A stretch of 64,000 nucleotides of DNA, taken from NCBI RefSeq assembly GCF_004342065.1, contig NZ_SLZU01000002.1, positions 434,001 through 498,000 of the forward strand. Reading direction: 5' to 3'. A model generated the notes under the pieces. The model worked only from the letters and a program-made list of their open reading frames with translations, had not been told where the DNA came from and searched no databases. Both the position numbers and the translations under genes were made by a program. Below, piece by piece: positions 28,144 to 36,339 of the stretch (position 1 is the first letter of the stretch; each line of letters begins with the position of its first letter). This stretch comes from Primorskyibacter sedentarius. Lineage in GTDB: Bacteria > Pseudomonadota > Alphaproteobacteria > Rhodobacterales > Rhodobacteraceae.

Positions 28144-28156
28144 GTTGCAAAGTTTC
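28144..28156 (-). promoter_or_regulatory. Candidate RamB/ScfR-type site upstream of ccr
   Basis: GTTGCAAAGTTTC; its reverse complement GAAACTTTGCAAC matches 11 of 13 positions of the RamB consensus known from Corynebacterium (AAAACTTTGCAAA, from memory). It lies 76 bases before the ccr start. PccR of Rhodobacter, a relative, recognises TTTGCAAA. Shares its GCGAAACTTT portion with the ecm upstream region. Confidence 0.45.
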
Positions 28157-28231
28157 GCGTAGGTGGATATTTCCGTGGAAACGCCGCGATTCTGCGTTGC
28201 GGCACGGACATGAGCAGCGAAGGAGGCCACC

Positions 28232-29518
28232 ATGGCTCTGGATACGCAAACCGGCATTGCAGCCTACGATGCCCCGGAAAAAGACCTCTATGAGATCGGC
28301 GAAATGCCCCCGATGGGCTACGTCCCCAAAAAGATGTACGCGTGGAACATCCGCCGCGAACGTCATGGCGAGCCGGACAAGTCCTTCCAGCAGGAAGTCG
28401 TGGACACGTGGGAAATCGACAGCCACGAAGTGCTGGTCTTGGTCATGGCCGCGGGCGTGAACTATAATGGCGTCTGGGCCGGACTGGGTCAGCCAATCTC
28501 GCCCTTCGATGTGCACAAGCAGGACTATCACATCGCAGGGTCCGACGCCTCGGGCATCGTCTGGGCGGTCGGCGACAAGGTGAAGACCTGGAAAGTCGGC
28601 GACGAGGTCGTGATCCACTGCAACCAGGATGACGGTGACGACGAAGAGTGCAACGGCGGCGATCCGATGTTCTCTCCTACCCAGCGGATCTGGGGTTACG
28701 AGACGGGCGATGGCTCTTTCGCGCAGTTCACCCGCGTGCAGGCACAGCAGTTGATGCCGCGCCCCAAGCACCTGACCTGGGAAGAAAGCGCCTGTTATAC
28801 GCTGACGCTGGCCACGGCCTACCGGATGCTGTTCGGTCACCACCCGCATGAGCTCAAGCCCGGTCAGAACGTGTTGGTCTGGGGTGCGTCGGGCGGTCTG
28901 GGGTCCTACGCGATCCAGCTTGCGAACACCGCCGGTGCCAACGCCATTGGCGTCATCTCGGATGAAAGCAAGCGTCAGTTCGTCATGGATCAGGGCGCCA
29001 AGGGTGTCATCAACCGCAAGGACTTCAATTGCTGGGGCCAACTGCCCACGGTGAACAGCCCTGAATATAATGAATGGCTGAAAGAGGCCCGCAAATTCGG
29101 CAAGGCGATCTGGGACATCACCGGTAAGGGCGTCAGCGTCGATATGGTGTTCGAACATCCCGGCGAGGCGACATTCCCTGTCTCGACCCTCGTGGTCAAG
29201 AAAGGTGGCATCGTGGTGATCTGCGCGGGCACGTCCGGATTTAACTGCACGTTCGACGTGCGTTACATGTGGATGCACCAGAAACGCCTTCAGGGCTCGC
29301 ACTTTGCCAATCTCAAGCAGGCCGCATCGGCAAACAGACTGATGATCGAGCGCCGCCTTGATCCGTGTATGTCAGAGGTGTTCCCGTGGGAGGAGATCCC
29401 CGGCGCGCATATGAAGATGCTGCGCAACGAGCACAAGCCCGGCAACATGGCCGTTCTGGTGCAAGCGCCGCGCACCGGTCTGCGCACGCTAGAGGACGCT
29501 CTCGAAGCCAGAAGCTGA
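28232..29518 (+). CDS. ccrA: Crotonyl-CoA carboxylase/reductase
   Basis: Reductive carboxylation of crotonyl-CoA to ethylmalonyl-CoA with NADPH and CO2, the key step of the ethylmalonyl-CoA pathway. 428 residues, standard length. MDR-fold features: VMAAGVNYNGVWAGLGQP, GSDASGIVWAVGDKV, the nucleotide-binding VWGASGGLGSYAIQLAN and the long insert CNQDDGDDEECNGGDPMFSPTQRIWGYET typical of Ccr. Supplies the substrate (after epimerisation) for the Ecm enzyme encoded 1.7 kb away. Followed by a strong hairpin and then luxR. Confidence 0.96.
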   Translation: MALDTQTGIAAYDAPEKDLYEIGEMPPMGYVPKKMYAWNIRRERHGEPDKSFQQEVVDTWEIDSHEVLVLVMAAGVNYNGVWAGLGQPISPFDVHKQDYHIAGSDASGIVWAVGDKVKTWKVGDEVVIHCNQDDGDDEECNGGDPMFSPTQRIWGYETGDGSFAQFTRVQAQQLMPRPKHLTWEESACYTLTLATAYRMLFGHHPHELKPGQNVLVWGASGGLGSYAIQLANTAGANAIGVISDESKRQFVMDQGAKGVINRKDFNCWGQLPTVNSPEYNEWLKEARKFGKAIWDITGKGVSVDMVFEHPGEATFPVSTLVVKKGGIVVICAGTSGFNCTFDVRYMWMHQKRLQGSHFANLKQAASANRLMIERRLDPCMSEVFPWEEIPGAHMKMLRNEHKPGNMAVLVQAPRTGLRTLEDALEARS

Positions 29519-29543
29519 TCTATCGGTCTTTGGACCGGCCCCT

Positions 29544-29579
29544 ATCGCCCGCGAATCGGCTGCCGCCGTCGCGGGCGAT
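29544..29579 (+). terminator. Terminator hairpin after ccr
   Basis: A perfect 11-bp stem (ATCGCCCGCGA / TCGCGGGCGAT, 14-base loop) 25 bases after the ccr stop, followed by TCGCGTTTC. Likely separates ccr from the luxR unit. Confidence 0.65.
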
Positions 29580-29629
29580 TCGCGTTTCTGGAGCGGATCG
29601 TTTTGGTTCAGGGGGTTAAAATTACAGTT

Positions 29630-29647
29630 CTCCCTATTTTTGGGGAG
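29630..29647. promoter_or_regulatory. 18-bp inverted repeat, possible lux box
   Basis: CTCCCTATTTTTGGGGAG is an 18-bp imperfect dyad located 49 bases upstream of the CtrA-type site and 86 bases upstream of the small ORF that precedes luxR. Its length matches lux/tra boxes, but the arm sequence does not match a consensus I know, so autoregulation by LuxR is only a suggestion. Confidence 0.3.
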
Positions 29648-29695
29648 TTGGTTTTCGCGAATTTATTAACGCAGACGCTACATGTTATAGTTGAG

Positions 29696-29711
29696 TTAAC
29701 CTTTCATTAAC
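29696..29711 (+). promoter_or_regulatory. CtrA-type binding site
   Basis: TTAACCTTTCATTAAC is an exact TTAA-N7-TTAA(C), the full CtrA consensus of alphaproteobacteria. It lies 22 bases upstream of the small ORF preceding luxR and about 180 bases upstream of the likely luxR start. Confidence 0.55.
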
Positions 29712-29732
29712 TGGCGTAAAAGAGAGTCTCTG

Positions 29733-29948
29733 ATGAACCACGACTGGATACTCGACGTACTTGCAGACCTGACAACATTCGCCCAGTCCAACGGACTGGA
29801 TGGGCTGGCTCAACAACTGGACGACACCCAGAAGTTTGCGTTGGCGGATCTGGCGTCACGCGCGAAAGGGCAACCCATTGGGCTACGCGGCAATGACGCA
29901 ACGGCTGGACACGATCCTGCACGGATTGGAGCAAGCCGATCAGCATGA
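29733..29948 (+). CDS. Small protein of unknown function overlapping luxR 5' end
   Basis: 71-residue frame opening MNHDWILDVLADLTTFAQSNG with an AGAG ribosome-like site just upstream, directly behind the CtrA-type element. The first ~45 residues are amphipathic, acidic and look protein-like; the last ~25 (RGNDATAGHDPARIGASRSA) look like out-of-frame sequence. It overlaps the likely luxR start (29893) by 56 bases in another frame. Either a genuine small gene translationally coupled to luxR, or a small gene whose 3' end has been shifted. I do not recognise a family. Confidence 0.5.
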   Translation: MNHDWILDVLADLTTFAQSNGLDGLAQQLDDTQKFALADLASRAKGQPIGLRGNDATAGHDPARIGASRSA

Positions 29949-30606
29949 AGCGCTACAGCGCGCAATCGAGGCGCTGAGCGCTTTTTATGGTGTCGACCAC
30001 ATGGTCTATCACTGGGTCAGCAGCAGCGGTGAACAATACGGATGCGGGACCTATGATGATGTCTGGGTGGAACGCTATCTGGAGAAACAATACCTGCGCG
30101 TAGATCCTGTAATTACCGGGTGTTATCAACGGTTTCACCCTGTCGACTGGAAACGTCTGGACTGGTCGAGCAAGGCGGCCAGAGCGTTCCAGAAAGACGC
30201 GATTGAACACGGGGTGGGCAATCAGGGGTTCTCTATCCCGATCAGGGGACCAAACGGGCAGTTCGCGCTGTTCAGCCTTAGCCACAATTGCACCGATGAC
30301 GAATGGGATGCCTTTACCGAAACCAACCGCCGCGACCTGATCCTGGTCGCGCATTACTTCAACAAGAAGGCGCTCGATCTGGAGCCTGGGCGCACGCCCG
30401 AACCCTCGCAACCCCTGTCGCCCAGAGAGATCGATGCGATGACGCTTCTGGCTGTGGGATACAACCGCGCGCAGGTGGCCGAGACACTGTCGATTTCAGA
30501 GCACACGCTGCGGGTTTATATCGAGAGCGCGAGGTTCAAACTGGGTGCAATGAACACCACACATGCCGTCGCGCGGGCTCTTGCAAGGGGCTTGATCGTG
30601 GTCTGA
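29893..30606 (+). CDS. luxR: LuxR-family quorum-sensing regulator
   Basis: 237 residues. The N-terminal autoinducer-binding domain (residues ~20-150) has the expected aromatic/acidic pattern (MVYHW, DDVWVERYLEKQYLRVDPVI with the conserved W...DP). The C-terminal GerE-type helix-turn-helix reads LSPREIDAMTLLAVGYNRAQVAETLSIS...ESARFKLGAMNTTHAVARAL. The reading frame is open back to 29800, but those 31 residues are a shadow of the overlapping small ORF, so I set the start at the ATG giving MTQRLDTILHGL. Located 85 bases upstream of luxI, same strand: a cognate acyl-homoserine-lactone circuit. Confidence 0.92.
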   Translation: MTQRLDTILHGLEQADQHEALQRAIEALSAFYGVDHMVYHWVSSSGEQYGCGTYDDVWVERYLEKQYLRVDPVITGCYQRFHPVDWKRLDWSSKAARAFQKDAIEHGVGNQGFSIPIRGPNGQFALFSLSHNCTDDEWDAFTETNRRDLILVAHYFNKKALDLEPGRTPEPSQPLSPREIDAMTLLAVGYNRAQVAETLSISEHTLRVYIESARFKLGAMNTTHAVARALARGLIVV

Positions 30607-30691
30607 AACGTTAACGCAACGCCCAGAGATGAAAGGCGAGTTTTAACTTTTTGCGGCCAACGCTGATCCTGCTCAGACAGGAGAAGCCGCC

Positions 30692-31330
30692 ATGATCCGT
30701 TATATCTATGCCAATGACCTGAAACACGAACCTCAGCTTCGTGACAGCATGTTCCGGGACCGCGCCGACCAGTTCAAGGCGCGGCTGGGTTGGGAAGTGA
30801 ATGTCGATGCCGATGGCTACGAGCGCGACGAATATGACGCGCTCAACCCGCTTTACGTCATATGGCAGAAACCTTGCGGGTCACATGGTGGATCTATGCG
30901 GTTGCTGCCCACGACCGGGCGTACCATGGTCAATGACCATTTCAAGGACATCACCGGTGGGGTGCATATTGAAAGCCCGCTGATCTGGGAATGCACAAGG
31001 TTCTGCCTGTCGCGGGATGCTGCACCCGGCGCGGCAGCTGCGCTGATGCTTGCAGGCGGAGAGGTCATGAACGGCTTTGGCCTGCGCCACTATGTCGGCG
31101 TGTTCGATGCGCGCATGGTCCGTATTTACCGGATGATCGGCGCGGAACCCGATGTTCTTGGCACAACGGGGAAAGGCCGCGATGCGATCAGCGTCGGGTT
31201 GTGGGAATTCACGCCTGAATCGCAGGCGAAAGTGGCCGAGCGGGCGGGGCTTTCGCCCAGCGTTTCGCGCGACTGGTTCGAGGCCGCCTTTGGTGCCGCC
31301 ACGCCCCAAGCGCAACACCGCGCCGCTTGA
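30692..31330 (+). CDS. luxI: Acyl-homoserine-lactone synthase
   Basis: Makes the acyl-HSL signal from S-adenosylmethionine and acyl-ACP/CoA. 212 residues, typical size. The invariant residues are all visible: R24, F28, W34, D46 and D49, R70, F84 (DHF), E100 (IWECTRF) and R103. AGGAG lies 8 bases before the ATG. Preceded by CTGA-N6-TCAG at 30663-30676, too short to call a lux box. The neighbourhood ccr-luxR-luxI is, as I recall, a common arrangement in roseobacters. The acyl chain made cannot be predicted. Confidence 0.94.
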   Translation: MIRYIYANDLKHEPQLRDSMFRDRADQFKARLGWEVNVDADGYERDEYDALNPLYVIWQKPCGSHGGSMRLLPTTGRTMVNDHFKDITGGVHIESPLIWECTRFCLSRDAAPGAAAALMLAGGEVMNGFGLRHYVGVFDARMVRIYRMIGAEPDVLGTTGKGRDAISVGLWEFTPESQAKVAERAGLSPSVSRDWFEAAFGAATPQAQHRAA

Positions 31331-31369
31331 CGCTGGCGCCCGTCATGCGGGGGCTGTAGTGTCCGCCGC

Positions 31370-32923
31370 ATGACTGTGCCATCACTGCAATTTTCCGACG
31401 ATCAAGCCGAAGCATATGACCGCGTGGCAGAGATGCTGCGCGCTTCGGGGATCGACCTGTCCGACGGCCTGGTCCTGCCTGCCCGCGATGCGTCCGACAC
31501 GGTGATGGGGCTGATGGGCAAGGCAGGGTCGGGCAAGACACTCTTGCTGGCAGAGCTTTACAAGGCGCTGGAGGCGGCCGGGGTTGAGGTCGTCTCGGGT
31601 GACTATGAAAGCCGCCGCCGTAAGGACCGCCGGACGCTTGCGATCCTGGCACCGACCAACAAGGCTGCGAGCGTTCTGCGCATGCGCGGTGTGCCGGCGA
31701 CAACCATTCACCGCATCCTCTATACCCCGGTCTATGATCCGGAATATGAACGCATCGCCGAATGGCTGATGGGAAATGGCGACCGGCCCGATATTGAGTC
31801 GCTGACTGACGAGGCGCTGGATCGTGCGGCCGCGTCCTTTGCCGGGCACAAATCCGTCCCGGCCGCACTTGCCGCGGCGGGGCTGCGCGGATCGGATTTC
31901 ATCACCGGATGGAAACGGCGCGAAGAGCCGTTGGACGTGGGTTTCGTCGACGAATCCTCGATGCTGGACGACCGGCAATTCGACGACCTGAAAGAGATCT
32001 TTCCTACGCTTGTGCTGTTCGGCGACCCTGCACAATTGGCACCTGTGAACCAATCCGGCACCATGGTGTTCGACAAGCTGAAGACAACCCAGAAGATGGA
32101 GCTGCACCGCGTTCATAGGCAGGACGCAGGCAATCCCATCCTTGACCTCGCCCATGCGCTGTCCGACCCGGCGCTGGAATTCCACGATTTCGAACGGATG
32201 ATCGAAGAGAAGGCCGCGCAGGATGATCGCGTCGTCTGGGGCCAGCGGGTGGAGGTTGACCTGATGGCGCGCAGCCCGGTTCTGGTCTGGCGCAACGCGA
32301 CCCGCATTCGGCTGATCAACGCGTTTCGTGCCGTCCACGGCGCACCCGAGACCGAGCTTCTGGAAGGTGAGCCGCTGATCTGCGACGGCATCGAATTGCC
32401 GCTCAAGCATCGCAAGAAACGTCTGGACCTGGAGGCGCGTGGTCTGATCAAAGGGGCGCAGGTGGTCTATCTCGGGCCGGGGCGAAAGCCGGGGTTTTCA
32501 CGCTTGCATGTTATTGGCGCAGAGGACCCTCAGGTCAGTGCCGCCTCTATCGTGAAGATCGAGAAGCCGGACGAGGAAGAGCCGTTCATCCCCTTTGCCG
32601 CCCGCATGGGGGCGACCTTTCTGCATGGCGCGGCGGTTACGATCCACAAGGCGCAGGGCTCGCAATGGGAAAACGTGCAGGTCTTCGCGCCTGATCTGGC
32701 TGTTGCCGCCCGTATGGGGCGGGTCGAGGCGGGGCAACCGCTGTGGAAACGGCTCGCCTATGTTGCCATCACCCGCGCGCAGGAGCGGCTGATCTGGGTG
32801 GTTCGCAACCGCCTGTCGCGCCCCACCGGCCCGCTCAGCGTTGCCGATTTGCGCGCGCCGGCCGTGCCGTTGGAATTGCAGGTGGAAACCGATCCGGGCG
32901 CAGATATCGAAAGCCCAAGTTAA
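31370..32923 (+). CDS. SF1B helicase, RecD/Dda-like ATPase
   Basis: 517 residues. Walker A is GLMGKAGSGKT near residue 45; motif Ib-like APTNKAASVLRMRGVPATTIHRIL; motif II VDESSMLDDRQ; motif III VLFGDPAQLAPV; motif IV around LHRVHRQ; and the C-terminal UvrD_C-type motifs VTIHKAQGSQWENV and LWKRLAYVAITRAQERLIWV. This is the plan of RecD2 or Dda-like 5'-3' helicases. There is an Asp/Glu-rich insertion in the middle. No recBC partners nearby, so it probably acts alone in DNA processing. Confidence 0.85.
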   Translation: MTVPSLQFSDDQAEAYDRVAEMLRASGIDLSDGLVLPARDASDTVMGLMGKAGSGKTLLLAELYKALEAAGVEVVSGDYESRRRKDRRTLAILAPTNKAASVLRMRGVPATTIHRILYTPVYDPEYERIAEWLMGNGDRPDIESLTDEALDRAAASFAGHKSVPAALAAAGLRGSDFITGWKRREEPLDVGFVDESSMLDDRQFDDLKEIFPTLVLFGDPAQLAPVNQSGTMVFDKLKTTQKMELHRVHRQDAGNPILDLAHALSDPALEFHDFERMIEEKAAQDDRVVWGQRVEVDLMARSPVLVWRNATRIRLINAFRAVHGAPETELLEGEPLICDGIELPLKHRKKRLDLEARGLIKGAQVVYLGPGRKPGFSRLHVIGAEDPQVSAASIVKIEKPDEEEPFIPFAARMGATFLHGAAVTIHKAQGSQWENVQVFAPDLAVAARMGRVEAGQPLWKRLAYVAITRAQERLIWVVRNRLSRPTGPLSVADLRAPAVPLELQVETDPGADIESPS

Positions 32924-32995
32924 AGGTTGTGCAGCACGCCTGCTTTTCCGCAAGATGCCCTTCAGTACTGCACGAATGGCAAGGGAGGGCCGGAC

Positions 32996-34627
32996 ATGCT
33001 TGGACAGATGATGATGCGTCCGCTATCGATCATTGAGATCTTGCGATACGCTTCGGATTGTCACCCCGGAGGCGAGATTGTCTCTGTCCGCACAGAGGGC
33101 GACACCCACCGCGAAGCGTATTCCGAGGCCTACGCGCGGGCCGCGCAATTGGCGCATGGGCTTGCCCGGTTGGGCATTCAGAAGGGCGACCGCGTCGCCA
33201 CGCTGGCCTGGAACGGATACCGCCATTTCGAGCTTTACTACGCCGTTTCGGGCATGGGGGCGGTGTGCCACACGATCAACCCGCGCCTTTCGGGCGAGCA
33301 GATGGGCTATATCATCAACCATGCCGCCGACAGCGTGCTTTGTGTCGATCTGACCTTTGTGCCGATCATCGAGGCATTGCATCCGCACCTGCCCAAAGGG
33401 CTGAAGCTGGTCGTCATGACCGACCGCGCGCATATGCCGGACAGCGATCTTGATCTGATCTGTTTCGAAGAATTGCTGTCGGGCGAGGCGACCAACTACG
33501 ACTGGCCAGAGCTGCCGGAAGAGACCGCCGCCGCGCTCTGTTATACGTCTGGAACGACCGGCCATCCGAAGGGGGCGCTGTTTTCACATCGCTCGACCGT
33601 GCTTCATGCGCTGACCGTGTCCATCGCGCTGAAGGACGGGTTGAAGGAAGGCGCGCGCATCCTGCCGGTGGTGCCCATGTTCCATGTCAACGCCTGGGGG
33701 CTGCCCTATGCGGCGCCGCTTGTTGGTGCGTCGCTTGTCATGCCGGGCGCGAAGCTGGACGGTGCCTCCCTGTTTGATTTGATGGAGGACGAACGCGTGA
33801 CCTCGGCTTGGGGGGTGCCGACGATCTGGCAGGGCTTGCAGGTCGAGATCAAGAAACGCGGGCGCAATCCTGCAGGCTTTGAACAGGTGGTGGTGGGCGG
33901 TTCCGCAGCGCCTGCCAGCATGATCGAGGCCTTCGAGAAAAGCGGCGCAAGCGTTTGCCATGCATGGGGCATGACGGAAATGAGCCCGATTGGCACGCAG
34001 GGCCTTCTCTCGGAACCGATGAGAGCCCTGCCGCAGGACGAACAGCTGCGTCTCAAGGCGAAACAGGGCAGGCGGGTCTTTGGCGTAGACCTGAAAATCG
34101 TGGACCCTGACGGCAATGTGCTGCCCCATGACGGGCTGTCATCGGGGGAATTGTTCGTGCGGGGCAACAACGTCGTGTCCGGGTATTTCCGCAATGACGA
34201 CGCCACTGCCGCTGCGTTGGACAAGGATGGCTGGTTCGGCACCGGCGACATGGCCACGATCGACGAACATGGATTTGTGACGATCCAGGATCGCGCCAAG
34301 GATCTTATCAAGTCCGGCGGAGAGTGGATCAGCTCTATCGATCTGGAAAATATCGTCATCGCCAGCCCAAAGGTGGCAAACTGCGCGGTGATCGCCGTCC
34401 CGCACCCGAAATGGGGCGAGCGGCCGCTGCTGGTGGTGGTGCCGGAAGAAGGCGAGACGCCAGCTCTGGAAGAGCTGCACGAGATGCTGCTGGAACATGT
34501 CGCCAAATGGCAGCTGCCCGACGACATGGTTTTTGTGGATGCGCTGCCACTGACCGCGACGGGCAAGGTTTCAAAACTGACGCTGCGAGATCAGCTTCGC
34601 GATCACAAGCTGCCCGATGCAGGCTAG
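32996..34627 (+). CDS. Acyl-CoA synthetase (medium/long-chain, AlkK/DmdB-like)
   Basis: AMP-forming acid-CoA ligase of 543 residues. The P-loop-like motif is CYTSGTTGHPKGALFSH, the acyl pocket motif is HVNAWGLPYAAPL, A5 is HAWGMTEMSPIG and A8 is GWFGTGDMATIDEHGFVTIQDRAKDLIKSGGEWISSIDLEN; the catalytic Lys of A10 is in LTATGKVSKL. The N-terminus MLGQMMMRPLSI is shared with the AlkK/DmdB group. ATG at 32996 follows AGGGAGG. First gene of a five-gene operon for activation and oxidation of an acyl substrate. Confidence 0.9.
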   Translation: MLGQMMMRPLSIIEILRYASDCHPGGEIVSVRTEGDTHREAYSEAYARAAQLAHGLARLGIQKGDRVATLAWNGYRHFELYYAVSGMGAVCHTINPRLSGEQMGYIINHAADSVLCVDLTFVPIIEALHPHLPKGLKLVVMTDRAHMPDSDLDLICFEELLSGEATNYDWPELPEETAAALCYTSGTTGHPKGALFSHRSTVLHALTVSIALKDGLKEGARILPVVPMFHVNAWGLPYAAPLVGASLVMPGAKLDGASLFDLMEDERVTSAWGVPTIWQGLQVEIKKRGRNPAGFEQVVVGGSAAPASMIEAFEKSGASVCHAWGMTEMSPIGTQGLLSEPMRALPQDEQLRLKAKQGRRVFGVDLKIVDPDGNVLPHDGLSSGELFVRGNNVVSGYFRNDDATAAALDKDGWFGTGDMATIDEHGFVTIQDRAKDLIKSGGEWISSIDLENIVIASPKVANCAVIAVPHPKWGERPLLVVVPEEGETPALEELHEMLLEHVAKWQLPDDMVFVDALPLTATGKVSKLTLRDQLRDHKLPDAG

Positions 34628-35084
34628 GATCCCACTGGCAGATCTGCGTGCCATGGCGGGGCAAGAACTGGGCGTGTCCGACTGGCAATTGCTGGATCAG
34701 GCCCGCGTCACCGCCTTTGCCGAGGCCACGGGCGATCACGCAGACATTCACACCCGCCCCGACAGTGCGGCCGCTCAGGCCCTTGGCGGGACAATCGCCC
34801 ATGGGTTCCTGACGCTTTCGCTGTTGTCGTCGATGCTGCAGCAGTTCCTGCCGGGGGTTGAGGGGTATAACGGGCTGAATTCCGGGTTCGACCGCGTACG
34901 CTTTACCGCCCCGGTGCCTGTTGGGTCGCGCGTGCGCGGCCGGTTCGCGCTTGACCGGCTGGAGGATGCACCAAGCGGCGGTTTGGCCCTGCGCTGGTCC
35001 GCAAAGGTCGAGATAGACGGTCAGGACCGGCCCGCGCTTGTCGCCATCTGGCTCAACCGGTTCATTCCAATCACAGGCAGCTGA
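34617..35084 (+). CDS. MaoC family dehydratase
   Basis: Hot-dog fold enoyl-CoA hydratase-like protein of 155 residues. The active-site motif is AEATGDHADIHTR (catalytic Asp and His), followed by GGTIAHGFLTLSLL. Start overlaps the acyl-CoA synthetase by 11 bases, so the two are coupled. In the operon it could hydrate the enoyl-CoA formed by the acyl-CoA dehydrogenase. Confidence 0.88.
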   Translation: MQARIPLADLRAMAGQELGVSDWQLLDQARVTAFAEATGDHADIHTRPDSAAAQALGGTIAHGFLTLSLLSSMLQQFLPGVEGYNGLNSGFDRVRFTAPVPVGSRVRGRFALDRLEDAPSGGLALRWSAKVEIDGQDRPALVAIWLNRFIPITGS

Positions 35085-35107
35085 ATGCGGCGCCAGAGGA
35101 GGCACAT

Positions 35108-36337
35108 ATGGATCTAGGCATCACCGAAAAGGTTCGCCCGTTGATCGCGCAGGTGCGCGAGATGGTCGAAACGGATATCGCGCCGCTGGATGCGGAATTT
35201 CACGCCGAGGTCGGCAAGCATCCTTCGGGCGACCGGTTCAAACACACTGACCGCCAGCTGGAAATTCTGGACGGCCTGAAAGCGCTGGCGAGAGAACGCG
35301 GATTATGGAATTTCTGGCTGACGGGAAGTGATCGCGGCTACGGTCTCAGCACCGTGGAATATGCCTATCTGGCCGAGGAAATGGGCAAGGTCGGCATCGC
35401 CGCCGAGGTGTTCAACTGTTCGGCACCCGATACCGGCAATATGGAAGTGCTGGAACGTTATGGCACGCAGGCGCACAAGGATCGCTGGCTGGGGAGGCTG
35501 CTCGCGGGCGAGATCCGCTCTTCCTATGTCATGACAGAACCCGACACCGCGTCGTCGGATGCGGCGCAATTGCGGTTCGAAGCGCGGCGCGAGGGCGGTG
35601 GCTGGGTTCTGAACGGCGAGAAATGGTGGATCAGCGGCGCGGGTGATCCGCGGTGCGGGCTCTATATCGTCATGGCCTGCTCGGACCCGGATGCACCGAA
35701 GCACCAGCGCCATACGATGTTCGCGCTGGACCCCGACACGCCGGGGATCGAAGTGTTGCGCCCGATGCAGGTCTTCGGTCAGGACGACGCGCCGCACGGG
35801 CATATGCATCTGCGCTTTACCGATGTGCGCATCGGCGCGGATGCGGTCGTGCTGGGCGAAGGACGCGGGTTCGAGGTTGCGCAGGGGCGTCTGGGACCGG
35901 GTCGTATTCACCATTGCATGCGCGCCATCGGGCAGGCGGAAAAGGCGCTTTCGATGATGTGCATGCGCGGGTTGGACCGCGAAGCCTTTGGCAAGCCGCT
36001 GGTCGAATTGGGCGCAAATTACGATATCATCGCCAACGCCCGGATGGAGATAGAGATGGCGCGGCTGCTATGCCTCAAGGCCGCGTGGATGATGGACACG
36101 GCGGGGGTACGTGCCGCGCAGCCGTGGATTTCCAAGATCAAGGTCGTGGCCCCGCTGATGGCAGGGCGCGTGATCGACGAGGCAATCCAGATGCACGGCG
36201 CCGCCGGTATCAGCCAGGAGTATGACCTTGCGCATATGTGGACGCATGTGCGCACCTTGCGGTTTGCCGATGGTCCAGATGCTGTCCACCGGCGACAAGT
36301 CGCCCGGGCCGAACTGCGCAAATATGCGGACGGGTAG
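35108..36337 (+). CDS. Acyl-CoA dehydrogenase
   Basis: FAD enzyme of 409 residues introducing the alpha-beta double bond in an acyl-CoA. Family marks: SYVMTEPDTASSDAAQ, NGEKWWISGAGDP, GRIHHCMRAIGQAEKALSMM and the C-terminal IQMHGAAGISQEYDLAHMWTHVRTLRFADGPDAVH. Of the ACAD10/11-like type that often sits beside an APH-type kinase gene, as here (next gene 2 bases downstream). GAGG ribosome site ahead of the ATG. Confidence 0.92.
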   Translation: MDLGITEKVRPLIAQVREMVETDIAPLDAEFHAEVGKHPSGDRFKHTDRQLEILDGLKALARERGLWNFWLTGSDRGYGLSTVEYAYLAEEMGKVGIAAEVFNCSAPDTGNMEVLERYGTQAHKDRWLGRLLAGEIRSSYVMTEPDTASSDAAQLRFEARREGGGWVLNGEKWWISGAGDPRCGLYIVMACSDPDAPKHQRHTMFALDPDTPGIEVLRPMQVFGQDDAPHGHMHLRFTDVRIGADAVVLGEGRGFEVAQGRLGPGRIHHCMRAIGQAEKALSMMCMRGLDREAFGKPLVELGANYDIIANARMEIEMARLLCLKAAWMMDTAGVRAAQPWISKIKVVAPLMAGRVIDEAIQMHGAAGISQEYDLAHMWTHVRTLRFADGPDAVHRRQVARAELRKYADG

Positions 36338-36339
36338 CC

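Noticed and set aside
29800-29892. N-terminal 31-residue extension of LuxR
   Set aside because: Reads as out-of-frame translation of the overlapping small ORF (Trp/Arg-rich); LuxR homology begins at the later ATG.
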